From Aureimonas sp. SA4125 (lineage in GTDB: Bacteria > Pseudomonadota > Alphaproteobacteria > Rhizobiales > Rhizobiaceae): 64,000 bases of DNA. The notes under the pieces were generated by a model. That model was not told the DNA's origin and did not search any database. It saw only the letters and a list, made by a program, of their open reading frames with translations. This document shows, in pieces, positions 34,388-43,222 of the stretch. Position 1 is the first letter of the stretch, and the number at the start of each line of letters is the position of its first letter. Made by a program: the position numbers and the translations under genes. The DNA lies in contig NZ_AP025032.1 in NCBI RefSeq assembly GCF_019973775.1, positions 1,302,001 to 1,366,000 on the forward strand, given 5' to 3'.

Positions 34388-34537
34388 GCGCTCTGGCTCT
34401 TGGAAGAGGTGCAACGGCTCATTTCACGCGGGGGCGGCGGACGCAAGGGCGCGCGGGAAAATCGCCGCCGGAACCGCGCCGCACACCTGGGAAAGCGCCA
34501 GCCGCAGACGTCCAAGGTCTGGCACCGGCGGCGGGCG

Positions 34538-36688
34538 CTACTGCCGCTCGGACGTCGGGACGGGTCGGTTCGCCGCGACCTTTTCCGCGCCGATGGGCCT
34601 TGCGTCGTCGAACAGCGCGCCGATCCCGACGAGAAGCTTCTGCGTGGCGGAGTTCAGCGAAAGCTGCCGGACCGGTCGAGGGCTGCCGCCGCCCTCCGCC
34701 GCGTCCGCGACCACCGGCTCGGCGAGGGGCGGCAGATCTTCCCCGATGAACGGGATCTGCCTGAGCTCGATGCCCTGATGGGCGGCCTCCATGAAGCGCT
34801 GCCAGGTCAGAGCGGGCAGGCCACCGCCGGTCAGCTTGTTGGTCGGCCGGTAGCTGTCGTTGCCGAACCAGACGGCGGCGGTGAAGTTGCCGGTGAAGCC
34901 GACGAACCAGGCGTCGCGATAGGCCTGGGTCGTGCCGGTCTTGCCGGCGGCGTGCGTCATCGACAGGGCCGCCTTGCGCGCGGTGCCGCGGATCGGCACC
35001 TGCACCAGCATCTCGTTCATCGACTTCGCTGCCTGTTCCGACAGGACGCGGTGGCGTGGCGGCATGTCGCGCGCCGCGTCCCACAGGACGTCGCCGTTCG
35101 TGTCCGTCATCGTCAGGATCGCATGGCGGTGCGAGTCCATGCCGCCGGCGGGAAACACGGCGTAGCCGGTCGCCTGGTCGAGCACGGTGACCTCGGAAGT
35201 GCCGAGCGCCATGGTCTTGTCGCCGCGCAGGGGGCTTTCGACGCCCATCGCCTTGGCCATCGCCGTCACCTTGTCCACGCCGATCTTCTGGCTGAGACGC
35301 ACCGGCACGGTATTGATCGACTTGGCAAAGGCGTCGGTCAGGGTGACGGTGCCGGCATAGGAGCGGCCGTAGTTTTTCGGGGACCAGTTGCCGATGGTGA
35401 TCGGGCCGTCGGAGACCTTGTCGGTCGACGTGTAGCCGGCTTCCATCGCCGCGGCGTAGACATAGCCCTTGAAGGACGAGCCGGGCTGGCGCAGCGCCTT
35501 GGTCGCGCGGTTGAACTGCGACAGGCCGTAGTCGCGTCCGCCGACCATGGCGCGCACGCCGCCTTCGTCGTCGAGGACGACCATCGCCGCCTCCTCCACG
35601 CCGTAGGGCTTGCCGAACTGCTGCAGGTGATAGGCGACAGACTCGTCGGCGAGCTGCTGCAGCCCCTTGTCGAAGCTGGTGCGGGCGATGAAGTTGCGGT
35701 GCGGGATTTTTTCGGCGAGGCGCTGCACCTCGGCGAAGGCGAAGTCGAGGAAATAGTCGGGCGAGGTGGTGGCGGAGCGGTCGACGGCGGTGGCCGGCTG
35801 GCGGCGGGCGGCGACGACCTGGCCCTCCGTCATGAAGCCGGCCTGCACCATGTTGGACAGGACCTCGTTGGCGCGGGCGCGGGCTGCGGGCAGGTTGATG
35901 TGCGGGGCGTATTTTGCCGGCGCCTTGAACAGGCCGGCCAGCATCGACGCCTCGGCAAGGCTGACTTCGCGGATGTCCTTGTTGAAGTAGAACTGCGCGG
36001 CGCCCGCCGCGCCGAAAGTGCCGCCGCCCATATAGGCGCGGTCGAGATACATGCCGAGGATCTCGCGCTTGGTGAGGTTCGACTCGAGCCAGAGCGACAG
36101 GAAAGCCTCGTTGATCTTGCGGTCGATGGTGCGCTCGTTCGACAGGAAGACGTTCTTGGCGAGCTGCTGCGTCAGCGTCGAGCCGCCCTGGACGACACCG
36201 CCGGCGCGCGCGTTCTCGCTCATGGCACGGGCAAGGCCGAACAAGTCGATGCCCCAGTGCTCGAAGAAGCGGCGGTCCTCGGTGGCGAGCACCGCCTTGA
36301 TGAAGGGATCGGGCATCTCTTCGATCGGGATGGCATCGGAGCGCAGGACGCCGCGGCGGCCGATCTCGTTGCCGTGCCGGTCGAGAAAGAGGACGGAGTA
36401 GTCGCTCTGCAGTGGCAGGCCGTTGGCCGTCAGCTGCATCGCCGGTTGCGCGAGGACGAGAAGAAGGACGAAGCCGGCGAGGCCGAGCGTCAGTCCCTCG
36501 CAGGAGAGCTCGACGAGGACGCGCTTGAAGCCGCGGGCGCGAAATTTGCGCGAGGCGATGGTAATCGTCTCCCAGGCCGCGGAAAAAGCGTGGGAAAAGC
36601 GCCACAGGCTGCTGTCGATCCAGGCGTCGACCTCGATCAGGCGGGTGGGAACCCAGCGTTTCGGCTTATGGGGCTGAGATGGACGCAA
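34538..36688 (-). CDS. PBP1A family bifunctional penicillin-binding protein
   Basis: 716-residue peptidoglycan polymerase and crosslinker. The cytoplasmic N terminus is about 65 residues, followed by a membrane helix ([17 protein letters not shown]). The GT51 domain contains [17 protein letters not shown] and [15 protein letters not shown]. The transpeptidase domain contains [12 protein letters not shown] with the active serine, [11 protein letters not shown] and [18 protein letters not shown]. It is shorter than MrcA because the OB-like insert is missing, typical of this rhizobial subfamily. Convergence or overlap with neighbours is absent; it is divergent from the YcgN gene. Confidence 0.93.
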   Translation of the reverse strand: MRPSQPHKPKRWVPTRLIEVDAWIDSSLWRFSHAFSAAWETITIASRKFRARGFKRVLVELSCEGLTLGLAGFVLLLVLAQPAMQLTANGLPLQSDYSVLFLDRHGNEIGRRGVLRSDAIPIEEMPDPFIKAVLATEDRRFFEHWGIDLFGLARAMSENARAGGVVQGGSTLTQQLAKNVFLSNERTIDRKINEAFLSLWLESNLTKREILGMYLDRAYMGGGTFGAAGAAQFYFNKDIREVSLAEASMLAGLFKAPAKYAPHINLPAARARANEVLSNMVQAGFMTEGQVVAARRQPATAVDRSATTSPDYFLDFAFAEVQRLAEKIPHRNFIARTSFDKGLQQLADESVAYHLQQFGKPYGVEEAAMVVLDDEGGVRAMVGGRDYGLSQFNRATKALRQPGSSFKGYVYAAAMEAGYTSTDKVSDGPITIGNWSPKNYGRSYAGTVTLTDAFAKSINTVPVRLSQKIGVDKVTAMAKAMGVESPLRGDKTMALGTSEVTVLDQATGYAVFPAGGMDSHRHAILTMTDTNGDVLWDAARDMPPRHRVLSEQAAKSMNEMLVQVPIRGTARKAALSMTHAAGKTGTTQAYRDAWFVGFTGNFTAAVWFGNDSYRPTNKLTGGGLPALTWQRFMEAAHQGIELRQIPFIGEDLPPLAEPVVADAAEGGGSPRPVRQLSLNSATQKLLVGIGALFDDARPIGAEKVAANRPVPTSERQ

Positions 36689-36816
36689 GTTCAGACCTGT
36701 TTTCTGTGGCGCGCGGATGCCATTTTCGCTCGGGCATACCGTCTTACCATCGCAGTCCCTTAGGCCAGCTTAAGTGGTGGGGCGGTGTGGCGACAACAAG
36801 AAAAGACACTGAGCAC

Positions 36817-37311
36817 ATGGCAGATCCTTCACCGCTGCGTGATTCCGGCAACAGGCCCTTCTGGCAGGAAAAGTCTCTGGCGGAGATGACGCCGGCCGAG
36901 TGGGAGAGCTTGTGCGACGGCTGCGGCCGCTGCTGCCTGAACAAGCTCGAGGACTGGGACACCGGCGAGATCGCCTGGACCTCGGTCGCCTGCCGGCTGC
37001 TCGACGGCGAGACCTGCCGCTGCAAGGACTATCCCAACCGCCAGGCCACCGTCCCCGACTGCATCGGCCTCACCGTCGAGGAGGTGCACACGATCAGCTG
37101 GCTGCCGCCGACCTGCGCCTACCGCCTCGTCCGCGAGGGGCACGACCTCTACTGGTGGCACCATCTCCTCTCCGGCGATTTCGAGACGGTGCACCAGGCG
37201 GGCATTTCGGTGCGCGGGCGGACGATCTCGGAGGAGGGGATGGAGACGGACGATCTGGAAGAGCATCTGGCGGATTGGCCGGGGGAGGATCCGGGGGCGG
37301 GGGTGCGGTAG
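36817..37311 (+). CDS. YcgN family cysteine cluster protein (UPF0260)
   Basis: 164 residues with the zinc- or iron-binding cysteine pattern of the YcgN/YkgJ-type family: [33 protein letters not shown] and TVPDCIGL. The N-terminal [18 protein letters not shown] is typical. ATG 36817 is chosen because it begins just before the conserved region; the frame is open further upstream without conservation. It is the last host gene before the GTA cluster. Biochemical role not established. Confidence 0.9.
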   Translation: MADPSPLRDSGNRPFWQEKSLAEMTPAEWESLCDGCGRCCLNKLEDWDTGEIAWTSVACRLLDGETCRCKDYPNRQATVPDCIGLTVEEVHTISWLPPTCAYRLVREGHDLYWWHHLLSGDFETVHQAGISVRGRTISEEGMETDDLEEHLADWPGEDPGAGVR

Positions 37312-37416
37312 GGGGCATTGTCGATGGGCCTCGTCGGCGTGCCGAGCCGCGATGGTTTCAGCGATCGACGCGGGACGGCCCCTCCGTCTGTGCCTTTCCC
37401 GGCTCAAACCTCCCCT

Positions 37417-37533
37417 CGTCATCCTCGCGCGGAGCGCGGGGATCCATGCCACCGACGGGCGAGAGCCAGAACCGGAGCCGTTTCAGCGCTTTATCGCCTC
37501 GGCATGGATCCCCGGCCTGCGGCCGAGGATGAC
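37417..37533. repeat. palindromic element, family B, copy 3
   Basis: Inverted arms CGTCATCCTCGCGCGGAGCG ... GATCCATGCC (37417-37450) and GCCTCGGCATGGATCCCC ... GAGGATGAC (37495-37533). Same core as the copies near 20.1 and 23.6 kb. It separates the host YcgN gene from the GTA promoter. Confidence 0.7.
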
Positions 37534-37584
37534 GAAGCGGAGTCCTTCAGCCGCAAGCGTGAATACATCCGGCGTCTTTAAATA

Positions 37585-37625
37585 GGAAAATATCCCTTGA
37601 CAGCGTGACGGTGCTCGCGTAGTCT
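37585..37625 (+). promoter_or_regulatory. predicted GTA cluster promoter
   Basis: TTGACA (37597-37602) and TAGTCT (37620-37625) are exactly 17 bases apart. Abutting the -35 is the A+T-rich near-dyad GGAAAATATCC (37585-37595), a good place for an activator such as GafY or for IHF. A similar GGAAA...TCC sequence lies in the gafYZ promoter. Transcription would begin near 37632. Confidence 0.55.
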
Positions 37626-37647
37626 CCAGCTACAGTCGGAAAAGTGC

Positions 37648-37678
37648 GGGCGGCGGGAGAGATCCCCTCGCCCTTTTT
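37648..37678 (+). terminator. intrinsic-terminator-like hairpin in the GTA leader
   Basis: GGGCGG (37648-37653) pairs with TCGCCC (37668-37673), one mismatch follows, then GGG (37655-37657) pairs with CCC (37664-37666) around loop AGAGAT; TTTTT follows directly (37674-37678). It lies after the predicted start point and 18 bases before the first GTA start codon, so it would stop transcription before any gene unless polymerase is modified to read through. Confidence 0.7.
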
Positions 37679-37696
37679 CATGGCCGGAGAGGTTTC

Positions 37697-38125
37697 ATGG
37701 CGGAGGCAGACCGGGAGGAGGCGCCGTTGTCGGCGCGGCTGCTGGTGCTGCTAACGCGCGAGCTTTCTGCGCTGGAGCGGGTCTGCGAGGAAAATAGTCC
37801 TGACGACGCCGGCGAGGATAGACGCGACGCCGGAGCGAAGGGGCGGGTCGAGGCGGTGGCGCTGGTGACGCGCACGCTGGAAAAGCTCCTGGAGCTGAAG
37901 CGGCTGGAGGCGCTGTCGGCGCGCGGCGACACGGACGAGGATGCGGAGGCGGCGCGGCTGGCGACGGAGATGCTGCGGCGGCTGCGGGCGCTGGATGCCC
38001 GGCGCCGCGGCGGCGCGGTGCTGTTTGCGGCGGATGGGCGCTATCGCGGGATGGACGAGGGCGACGCGGTCTTGGCTGCGGCCTGCCACGGAGCGCCGGA
38101 TGCGGCGGCCGCGGGAGGCGCATGA
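37697..38125 (+). CDS. GTA small terminase subunit (gp1-like)
   Basis: 142 residues in the position of GTA orf g1, whose product acts as the small terminase (TerS) presenting DNA for packaging. The middle (SARLLVLLTRELSALERV, then VALVTRTLEKLLELKRLEAL) is a predicted helical, coiled-coil-like region as in other GTA TerS proteins; the ends are variable. In GTAs the specific DNA-recognition function is lost, allowing random packaging. It has a GGAGAGG ribosome site and its stop overlaps the start of TerL (ATGA). The call rests mainly on position and helical character. Confidence 0.72.
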   Translation: MAEADREEAPLSARLLVLLTRELSALERVCEENSPDDAGEDRRDAGAKGRVEAVALVTRTLEKLLELKRLEALSARGDTDEDAEAARLATEMLRRLRALDARRRGGAVLFAADGRYRGMDEGDAVLAAACHGAPDAAAAGGA

Positions 38126-39669
38126 AACGGCGGCGGCAGCGGGTCTTTCCCGCCACGATGCTGCGCCCGGAGGTCGTGGCGGCGCGGTCCGCGAGATGGG
38201 CGGCCGCGCAGCAGGAGATCGACGAGACCGAATTCTGGCGGCTGGCCGAGGCGGAGGTTTCGGGCGCCGGCGCTTCGGTGATCGGGCGGGCGATGCCGGG
38301 CTGGCCGCTGGTGGCGCGGCCGGCGCAGCTGCCGCCGCCGGGCGACTGGCGGCAGTGGCTGATCCTCGGCGGGCGCGGCTCGGGCAAGACGCGCGCCGGC
38401 GCGGAATGGGTGCGGGCGATGGTGGAGGGTGTTCTTCCCGCCGCGACGCGCGTTCATGCGCGGATCGCGCTCGTGGCCGAAACGCTGGCCGATGCGCGCG
38501 AGGTGATGATCGAGGGCGAGAGCGGGCTCAGGGCGAATGTCGCGGGTCCGCGGCCGGTCTACGAGGCGACGCGGCGGCGCCTCGTCTTCGCCAATGGCGC
38601 CACGGCGCAGATCTTTTCCTCGGAGGATCCGGAATCGCTCCGGGGCTATCAGTTCGACGCCGCCTGGGGCGACGAGCTGGCGAAATGGAAGCATGCGGAA
38701 GCCTGTTTCGACAATCTGCAGCTGGGCCTGAGGCTCGGCGCGCGGCCGCGGGCGCTGTTCACGACGACGCCCCGACCGGTGCCCTTGTTGCAGCGGATGC
38801 TGGCGGAGGCGGGATTTTTGGGTGGGGCTGCCGGGCGCGGCGATGGCGCGGTCCCGGCAGGCGAGCCCCGCGGGGCTGGCGGGGTTGGCGAGGCTGGGCT
38901 GCCCCTCTCTGGCCTGTCGGCCATCTCCCCCCGGCGGGGGGAGAAAGACGTGGCTCCCGGCTTTGGCGGGACGGTGGTGACGCACATGCGCACCGACGAG
39001 AATGCCGGCAATCTCGGGGCGGGGTTCGTCGAGGCGATGGAGGCGCGATACGGCGGGTCGCGGCTGGGACGGCAGGAACTGTTCGGCGAGATGATCGCGG
39101 CGCGCGAGGATGCGCTGTTCGACCGCGCGGCGATCGACCGGCAGAGGGTCCGGGCGGCGCCGGAGCTTCGGCGCATCGTCGTCGCGGTCGATCCGCCGGC
39201 GACGGCGACGAAACGGTCGGACGCGTGCGGGATCGTGGCTGCGGGCATTGCGGCGGACGGGACGATCTACGTTCTCGCCGACCACAGCCGGCAGGGCCTG
39301 AAACCGCACGAATGGGCGCGGGCGGCCGTGGCGCTCTACGAACGCCTGGAGGCGGATCGCATCGTTGCCGAGGTCAACCAGGGCGGCGACATGGTCGAGG
39401 CGGTGATCCGCACCGTCGCGCCTTCGGCGCCCGTTCGCGCTGTCCGGGCAAGCCGCGGCAAATGGGTGCGGGCCGAGCCGGTGGCCGCGCTCTACGAACA
39501 GGGGCGGGTGCGCCATGCCGGCAGTTTTCCAGCGCTCGAGGACGAAATGGCCGATTTCGGTCCCGACGGCCTCTCCTCGGGCCGCTCGCCCGACCGGCTC
39601 GACGCCCTGGTCTGGGCGGTGACGGCCTTGGCTGCGCCGTCGGCGGAGCCGCGGGTGCGGGGCTTGTAG
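38122..39669 (+). CDS. GTA terminase large subunit (gp2-like), with in-frame repeat insert
   Basis: 515 residues, DNA-packaging ATPase/nuclease. Walker A is GGRGSGKTRAGAEW (residues about 83-96), Walker B region AAWGDELAKW (about 178-188), and the RNase H-like nuclease starts VVAVDPPATATKRSDACG (about 354) and ends with DRLDALVWAVTAL. Between the ATPase and nuclease, residues about 232-281 form a Gly/Ala-rich stretch (EPRGAGGVGEAGLPLSGLS) that other GTA terminases lack; its DNA contains a family A palindrome (38899-38951). The reading frame stays open, so the protein may still fold, but activity is uncertain. Confidence 0.93.
   Translation: MKRRRQRVFPATMLRPEVVAARSARWAAAQQEIDETEFWRLAEAEVSGAGASVIGRAMPGWPLVARPAQLPPPGDWRQWLILGGRGSGKTRAGAEWVRAMVEGVLPAATRVHARIALVAETLADAREVMIEGESGLRANVAGPRPVYEATRRRLVFANGATAQIFSSEDPESLRGYQFDAAWGDELAKWKHAEACFDNLQLGLRLGARPRALFTTTPRPVPLLQRMLAEAGFLGGAAGRGDGAVPAGEPRGAGGVGEAGLPLSGLSAISPRRGEKDVAPGFGGTVVTHMRTDENAGNLGAGFVEAMEARYGGSRLGRQELFGEMIAAREDALFDRAAIDRQRVRAAPELRRIVVAVDPPATATKRSDACGIVAAGIAADGTIYVLADHSRQGLKPHEWARAAVALYERLEADRIVAEVNQGGDMVEAVIRTVAPSAPVRAVRASRGKWVRAEPVAALYEQGRVRHAGSFPALEDEMADFGPDGLSSGRSPDRLDALVWAVTALAAPSAEPRVRGL
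38899..38951. repeat. family A palindromic element inside terL
   Basis: GCCCCTCTCTGGCCTGTCGG followed by CATCTCCCCCC and its complement matches the element arms at 19825-19940. The hairpin TCTCCCCCC-GGC-GGGGGGAGA occupies 38924-38944. It is read in frame as LPLSGLSAISPRRGEK within the terminase. Confidence 0.75.
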
Positions 39670-39705
39670 AGGCAGGGGATCTGAGGGAATGCGCGGCCGA
39701 CGCTG

Positions 39706-39840
39706 CTTCTTCTCCCCTCCGGGAGAAGGTCGCGGCAGCAGGATGAGGGGGCGGCGCTCGTCGATCTGCCGCTCGCGTCTTGCCGGCCACCGGCGTTCCC
39801 CTCATCGCCCTGCCGGGCCCTTCTCCCCAAAGGGGCGAAG
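39706..39840. repeat. palindromic element, family C, between terL and portal
   Basis: A left arm beginning CTTCTTCTCCCCTCCGGGAG and ending CAGCAGGATGAGGGG (to 39750) is mirrored by CCCCTCATCGCCCTGCCGGG and TTCTCCCC (39799-39828). It fills most of the 260-base gap between the terminase and portal genes. Elements of this type are dispersed in many Hyphomicrobiales genomes. It could form a long hairpin in the GTA transcript. Confidence 0.65.
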
Positions 39841-39929
39841 CAGGCGCGTCGCCGTCGCGGTTGTCCTGTGCCGATGCAAAGGGAGCACCGCGCGCAGCTT
39901 TCGAAAAGACCGACATCACGGAGACATCC

Positions 39930-41150
39930 ATGGGACTGCGAGATTTTCTGGCGGCGCGGTGGGCGCCGGCGCCCGTGGCCGCGGCCGAGGCGAAGAGCGC
40001 CGCGGGGACGCTCGTCTTCACCGGGGCGGTGCCGGATGTGGAGGGGGAGCGGCCGTATCGGGCGTTGGCGCGGGCCGGCTTCATGCACAATCCGGTGGTC
40101 TACCGCTCCGTCAGGCTGATCGCCGAGAACGCCGCGGCGATCCCGCTTCTCCTCTACGAGGGGCCGCGCGAGGTCGAGACGCATCCGATGCTGGCGCTCC
40201 TGCGCCGGCCGAATGCCGGACAGGACGGGGCGGGGCTCGTCGAGGCGCTGTGCGGCCATCTCCTCCTGTCGGGCGATGGATTTCTCGAATGCATCTCGGT
40301 CGACGGCGTGCCGCGGGCGCTGTTCGTGCTGCGGCCCGATCGGATGCGGGTGATCGAGGGACGCGACGGCTGGCCGGAGGCCTACGAATACCGTGTCGGC
40401 GGCAGTGTCCGGCGGATCGCGGCGGAGGGCGGCGAGACCGGCGGCGGTTCAGGTGAGGGTCCCGGTGCAAGACGCGACGGGCCGGGAGGACTGCTGCATA
40501 TCCGCCTGTTCCATCCGCTCGCGGATACGCAAGGCTTTGCGCCTCTGTCGGCGGCGCGCGCGGCGCTCGATCTCCACAATGCCGCGGCGCGCTGGAACAA
40601 GGCGCTGCTCGACAACTCCGCGCGGCCCTCGGGCGCGCTGGTCTATCAGCCGGGCGAGGCGGGAAATCTGTCGCCCGACCAGTTCGACCGGCTGAAGCTC
40701 GAGCTCGAGAGCGGCTATACCGGCGCTGCCCGCGCGGGACGGCCGATGCTCCTCGAGGGCGGGCTCGACTGGAAGGCGATGGGCCTGTCGCCGAAGGACA
40801 TGGACTTCATCGAGGCGAAGAACCAGGCGGCACGCGACATCGCGCTCGCCTTCGGCGTGCCGCCGATGCTCCTCGGCATTCCCGGCGACAACACCTATGC
40901 CAACTATGCCGAGGCCAACCGCGCCTTCTACCGGCTGACCGTGCTGCCGCTGATCGCACGGCTGACGGGCGCGATCGGCGACTTTCTCGCCGGCCATTTC
41001 GCCACACCCGGCCTCAGGCTCGGCTTCGACGCCGATCGCATCGACGGCCTCGGCGTCGAGCGCGAGGCGCTCTGGGCACGGGTCGGGGCGGCGGATTTCC
41101 TCAGCGAGGACGAGAAGCGCGAGGCCGTGGGCTATGGACCCCGCGGTTGA
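39930..41150 (+). CDS. GTA portal protein (HK97 family, gp3-like)
   Basis: 406 residues, forms the dodecameric ring through which DNA enters the head. Typical HK97-type portal features: early HNPVVYRSVRLIAENAAAIP, then HPMLALLRRPNAGQDGA, the central FAPLSAARAALDLHNAA, the clip region NLSPDQFDRLKLELES, and the conserved FGVPPMLLGIPGDNTYANY. ATG 39930 follows GGAG; the frame is open for 50 codons upstream, but that part is made of repeat sequence. It is followed by an antisense two-gene insertion, not directly by the next GTA gene. Confidence 0.93.
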   Translation: MGLRDFLAARWAPAPVAAAEAKSAAGTLVFTGAVPDVEGERPYRALARAGFMHNPVVYRSVRLIAENAAAIPLLLYEGPREVETHPMLALLRRPNAGQDGAGLVEALCGHLLLSGDGFLECISVDGVPRALFVLRPDRMRVIEGRDGWPEAYEYRVGGSVRRIAAEGGETGGGSGEGPGARRDGPGGLLHIRLFHPLADTQGFAPLSAARAALDLHNAAARWNKALLDNSARPSGALVYQPGEAGNLSPDQFDRLKLELESGYTGAARAGRPMLLEGGLDWKAMGLSPKDMDFIEAKNQAARDIALAFGVPPMLLGIPGDNTYANYAEANRAFYRLTVLPLIARLTGAIGDFLAGHFATPGLRLGFDADRIDGLGVEREALWARVGAADFLSEDEKREAVGYGPRG

Positions 41151-41189
41151 CGCGCGTTGAGGTTTCCCGCCCTCGCAGGAGCGAAGCCC

Positions 41190-41795
41190 CTAACGGATCT
41201 GGTAGTGGATCGGCTTGAACGTGCCGCCATTGCTGGCCGGCGCCGAGCACGCCGTCAGGCCGACGACGAGGTCCATATGCGCCTTGAAGACGATGTGGTC
41301 GCCGGGCTGGCTCAGCGGCGGCAGCACCTTGAAAGTGCCGGTGGCACCGTCGACAGGAACGTTCATGAAGCAGTTGAAGGCGACGGGAATGGCGTCGTCC
41401 GCGATGCCGTAGGGCGCGAGCGCGCCAGCGAGATTGCCGTGGCAGCCGGGATGCGAGGGCTCGTTGTCGTAGCAGAGGCGAAAGGTCGCCTCGCTGCAGG
41501 GGGTCAGCAGGAAATCGTGCCGGCCGACCGTGTCGGCGACGATCTCGAGCATGACATTGGAGCGGTTGGAGTAGAGCTTGTCGCCGGTCGTGAGGTAAAT
41601 GCGCTCGGCGTAGTCGAGCGTGCGGCCGGAGGAGAGCATCTCGCGGACATCGGCCTTCGACGCCGTCAGCAGATCGGCCACCTGTCCGCCGAGCGGATCG
41701 ATGACGGTCAGTTCCTGGCCGGCCTTCAGCTCGAAGGCGACGCCGCTGCGGGGAGGGATGGAAAAGGTTTCGGCGCTCGTCGTCGTGTCGCTCAT
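41190..41795 (-). CDS. DUF1989 (urea carboxylase-associated) family protein in GTA islet
   Basis: 201 residues. DUF1989 proteins include the carboxyguanidine deiminase subunits CgdA/CgdB, formerly urea carboxylase-associated proteins. Diagnostic segments: IPPRSGVAFELKAGQELTVID, GGQVADLLTA, ERIYLTTGDKLYSNRSNVML, CSEATFRLCYDNEPSHPGC and the C-terminal FKAHMDLVVGLTACSAP. Cysteines and histidines in those segments may bind metal. It starts by ATGA overlap with the preceding GntA-like gene, so the two form an operon on the strand opposite to the GTA genes. No guanidine carboxylase or transporter is nearby. Confidence 0.85.
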   Translation of the reverse strand: MSDTTTSAETFSIPPRSGVAFELKAGQELTVIDPLGGQVADLLTASKADVREMLSSGRTLDYAERIYLTTGDKLYSNRSNVMLEIVADTVGRHDFLLTPCSEATFRLCYDNEPSHPGCHGNLAGALAPYGIADDAIPVAFNCFMNVPVDGATGTFKVLPPLSQPGDHIVFKAHMDLVVGLTACSAPASNGGTFKPIHYQIR

Positions 41796-42517
41796 GGCGC
41801 GTCCTCCCGTTCGGCCGGAAGTTCTGCATCCGGCGTGGCCTTGGGGCTGGAGAACGGGCAGGCCCATTCCTCGCTCACGGCCCGGCCACTGTATTGGCGT
41901 GCCTCCGAAATCGTGCCGTGGCGGGCGAGCATGGGGTTCACGTCGCCCGCAAGCTTGATGTCGCGGTCGATGATGGTCGAGCGCAGTTTTTCGTAACGGT
42001 TCTGCTCGCGCAGCAGCTCGAACTGGTTGTGCAGGTTGAACACCATGGTCGGATGGCGGAAGCGGCGGGCCGGGCGGCTGGCACGGGGATGCAGGCCGAC
42101 GACGAAGAAGGCCTCGCCGCCGAAGCTCAGCGAAAAATGCGGGTCGTCCGGATCGTGGCTGACCCGGGGATCGTGCGCCTGGCCACGCCAAACATCTTTG
42201 TCGGAAAGCGACTGGACACGCGCCCAGAGATGCTCCTCGAACGCTTCCTCGCTGAGATCGAGCGGCCCTTCGAAGACGACGGCAAAACTCGTGAAGAGCG
42301 TCGGCTCCTGGGCGTAGTCCCAGGCAAAACGCATCAGCCGATCCTGGATCTCGACGTCGTTCCACGCGCTGTCGATGCTTCGCGCCGAGTAGACGGTCAT
42401 CCGCCCCTTTTGCACGGCCGACTTCGCCCCGACACAGGGGAACGACTGCTCGAGAATAAACGCCCTCAAATCATCCTCGGCCCGAAAGTCTGTCGTCGCG
42501 TCCGATTGCATCAGCAT
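41792..42517 (-). CDS. GntA-like YqcI/YcgG family heme-dependent N-oxygenase in GTA islet
   Basis: 241 residues, YqcI/YcgG family, which includes GntA, a heme-dependent N-hydroxylase of guanitoxin synthesis acting on a guanidino group. Recognised by AFILEQSFPCVGAKSAVQKG, SLSFGGEAFFVVGLHPRASR and HPTMVFNLHNQFELLREQN. Start at ATG 42517 has GGAGA 6 bases upstream; ATG 42541 is in frame with a poorer site. The gene is coupled to the DUF1989 gene by ATGA. The pairing with DUF1989 suggests chemistry on a guanidino or amidino compound, but the substrate is unknown. It is antisense to and embedded in the GTA cluster. Confidence 0.82.
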   Translation of the reverse strand: MLMQSDATTDFRAEDDLRAFILEQSFPCVGAKSAVQKGRMTVYSARSIDSAWNDVEIQDRLMRFAWDYAQEPTLFTSFAVVFEGPLDLSEEAFEEHLWARVQSLSDKDVWRGQAHDPRVSHDPDDPHFSLSFGGEAFFVVGLHPRASRPARRFRHPTMVFNLHNQFELLREQNRYEKLRSTIIDRDIKLAGDVNPMLARHGTISEARQYSGRAVSEEWACPFSSPKATPDAELPAEREDAP

Positions 42518-42763
42518 GCCGGTCTCCGTTTTGGAGTCCATGAACACCCGTCCGGCCGCGTTGTTCCGGCTTTGCGGCCCGATCCCGCCGGGAAACGGCC
42601 ACTTGCGCCGGGAGGGGATGGTCTCGATGCCGTCGGCATCGGGCCGCCAGCGATACGCGTAGGAGCGACCGCTCTTTCCCCCCGGAAAAGCCCGCGCGCC
42701 GGGCGCGCCGCCGTCTCGCGCGTCCGGCAAGCGCCATCCGTCTTGCAAAAGGGAAGGGGCATC

Positions 42764-43222
42764 ATGTCCGCAGAGCCGATTTCGGGCGTCGTATGGGGCG
42801 CCAAGCTGGCGGGAGCGGCGGCAGGTTCCGCGATCTCGATCGCCTATCTCCTGCCGCGCGGCCGGCAGGATGCCGCGGCGCGGTTCCTCGTAGGCCTCGT
42901 TACCGGCCTTGTCTTCGGCGGGCCGGCGGGGCTGGCGCTGGCGCAGCATCTCAGGCTCGGCGACGCGCTGTCGCCGGGCGAGCAGGCGATGATGGGATCG
43001 GCGGCGGCGAGCCTCTGCGCCTGGTGGGCCCTCGGCGTCATCAAGCGCTTTGCCGACGCGCTGTTCCGCACGCCGGCGGCTCCTGCCGAGCCGAGGGAGG
43101 CGGGGCAGGCGACGCCGGACGACCCGGATCGACCGAGGTCACCGACCAAGCTGCGTCGGATGGCTTCCGGTCCAGGCAGGCACGCGGACAGTCTTCGCAG
43201 CAGCAAGGGAGACCGTCGATGA
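42764..43222 (+). CDS. DUF6107 family GTA-associated membrane protein
   Basis: 152 residues with two predicted membrane segments (AAAGSAISIAYLL; LVGLVTGLVFGGPAGLALA) and a third weaker one, then a Pro/Arg-rich tail. DUF6107 proteins sit between portal and protease genes in rhizobial GTA clusters, at the place of orf g3.5. Function is unknown. ATG 42764 follows GGGAAGGGG. It ends with an ATGA overlap to the protease gene. Here 1.6 kb of foreign sequence separate it from the portal gene, so it needs read-through of the islet or its own promoter. Confidence 0.75.
   Translation: MSAEPISGVVWGAKLAGAAAGSAISIAYLLPRGRQDAAARFLVGLVTGLVFGGPAGLALAQHLRLGDALSPGEQAMMGSAAASLCAWWALGVIKRFADALFRTPAAPAEPREAGQATPDDPDRPRSPTKLRRMASGPGRHADSLRSSKGDRR

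Larger units (their letters stand above)
37312..37696. other. gap between YcgN gene and GTA cluster
   Basis: 385 bases holding a family B palindromic element (37417-37533), the predicted GTA promoter (37585-37625) and a terminator-like hairpin in the leader (37648-37678). No protein gene is seen. Confidence 0.7.

Noticed and set aside
41190..42517. Guanitoxin biosynthesis cluster
   Set aside because: Only one gene family member (GntA-like) is present; the other gnt genes are absent, so the product cannot be named.
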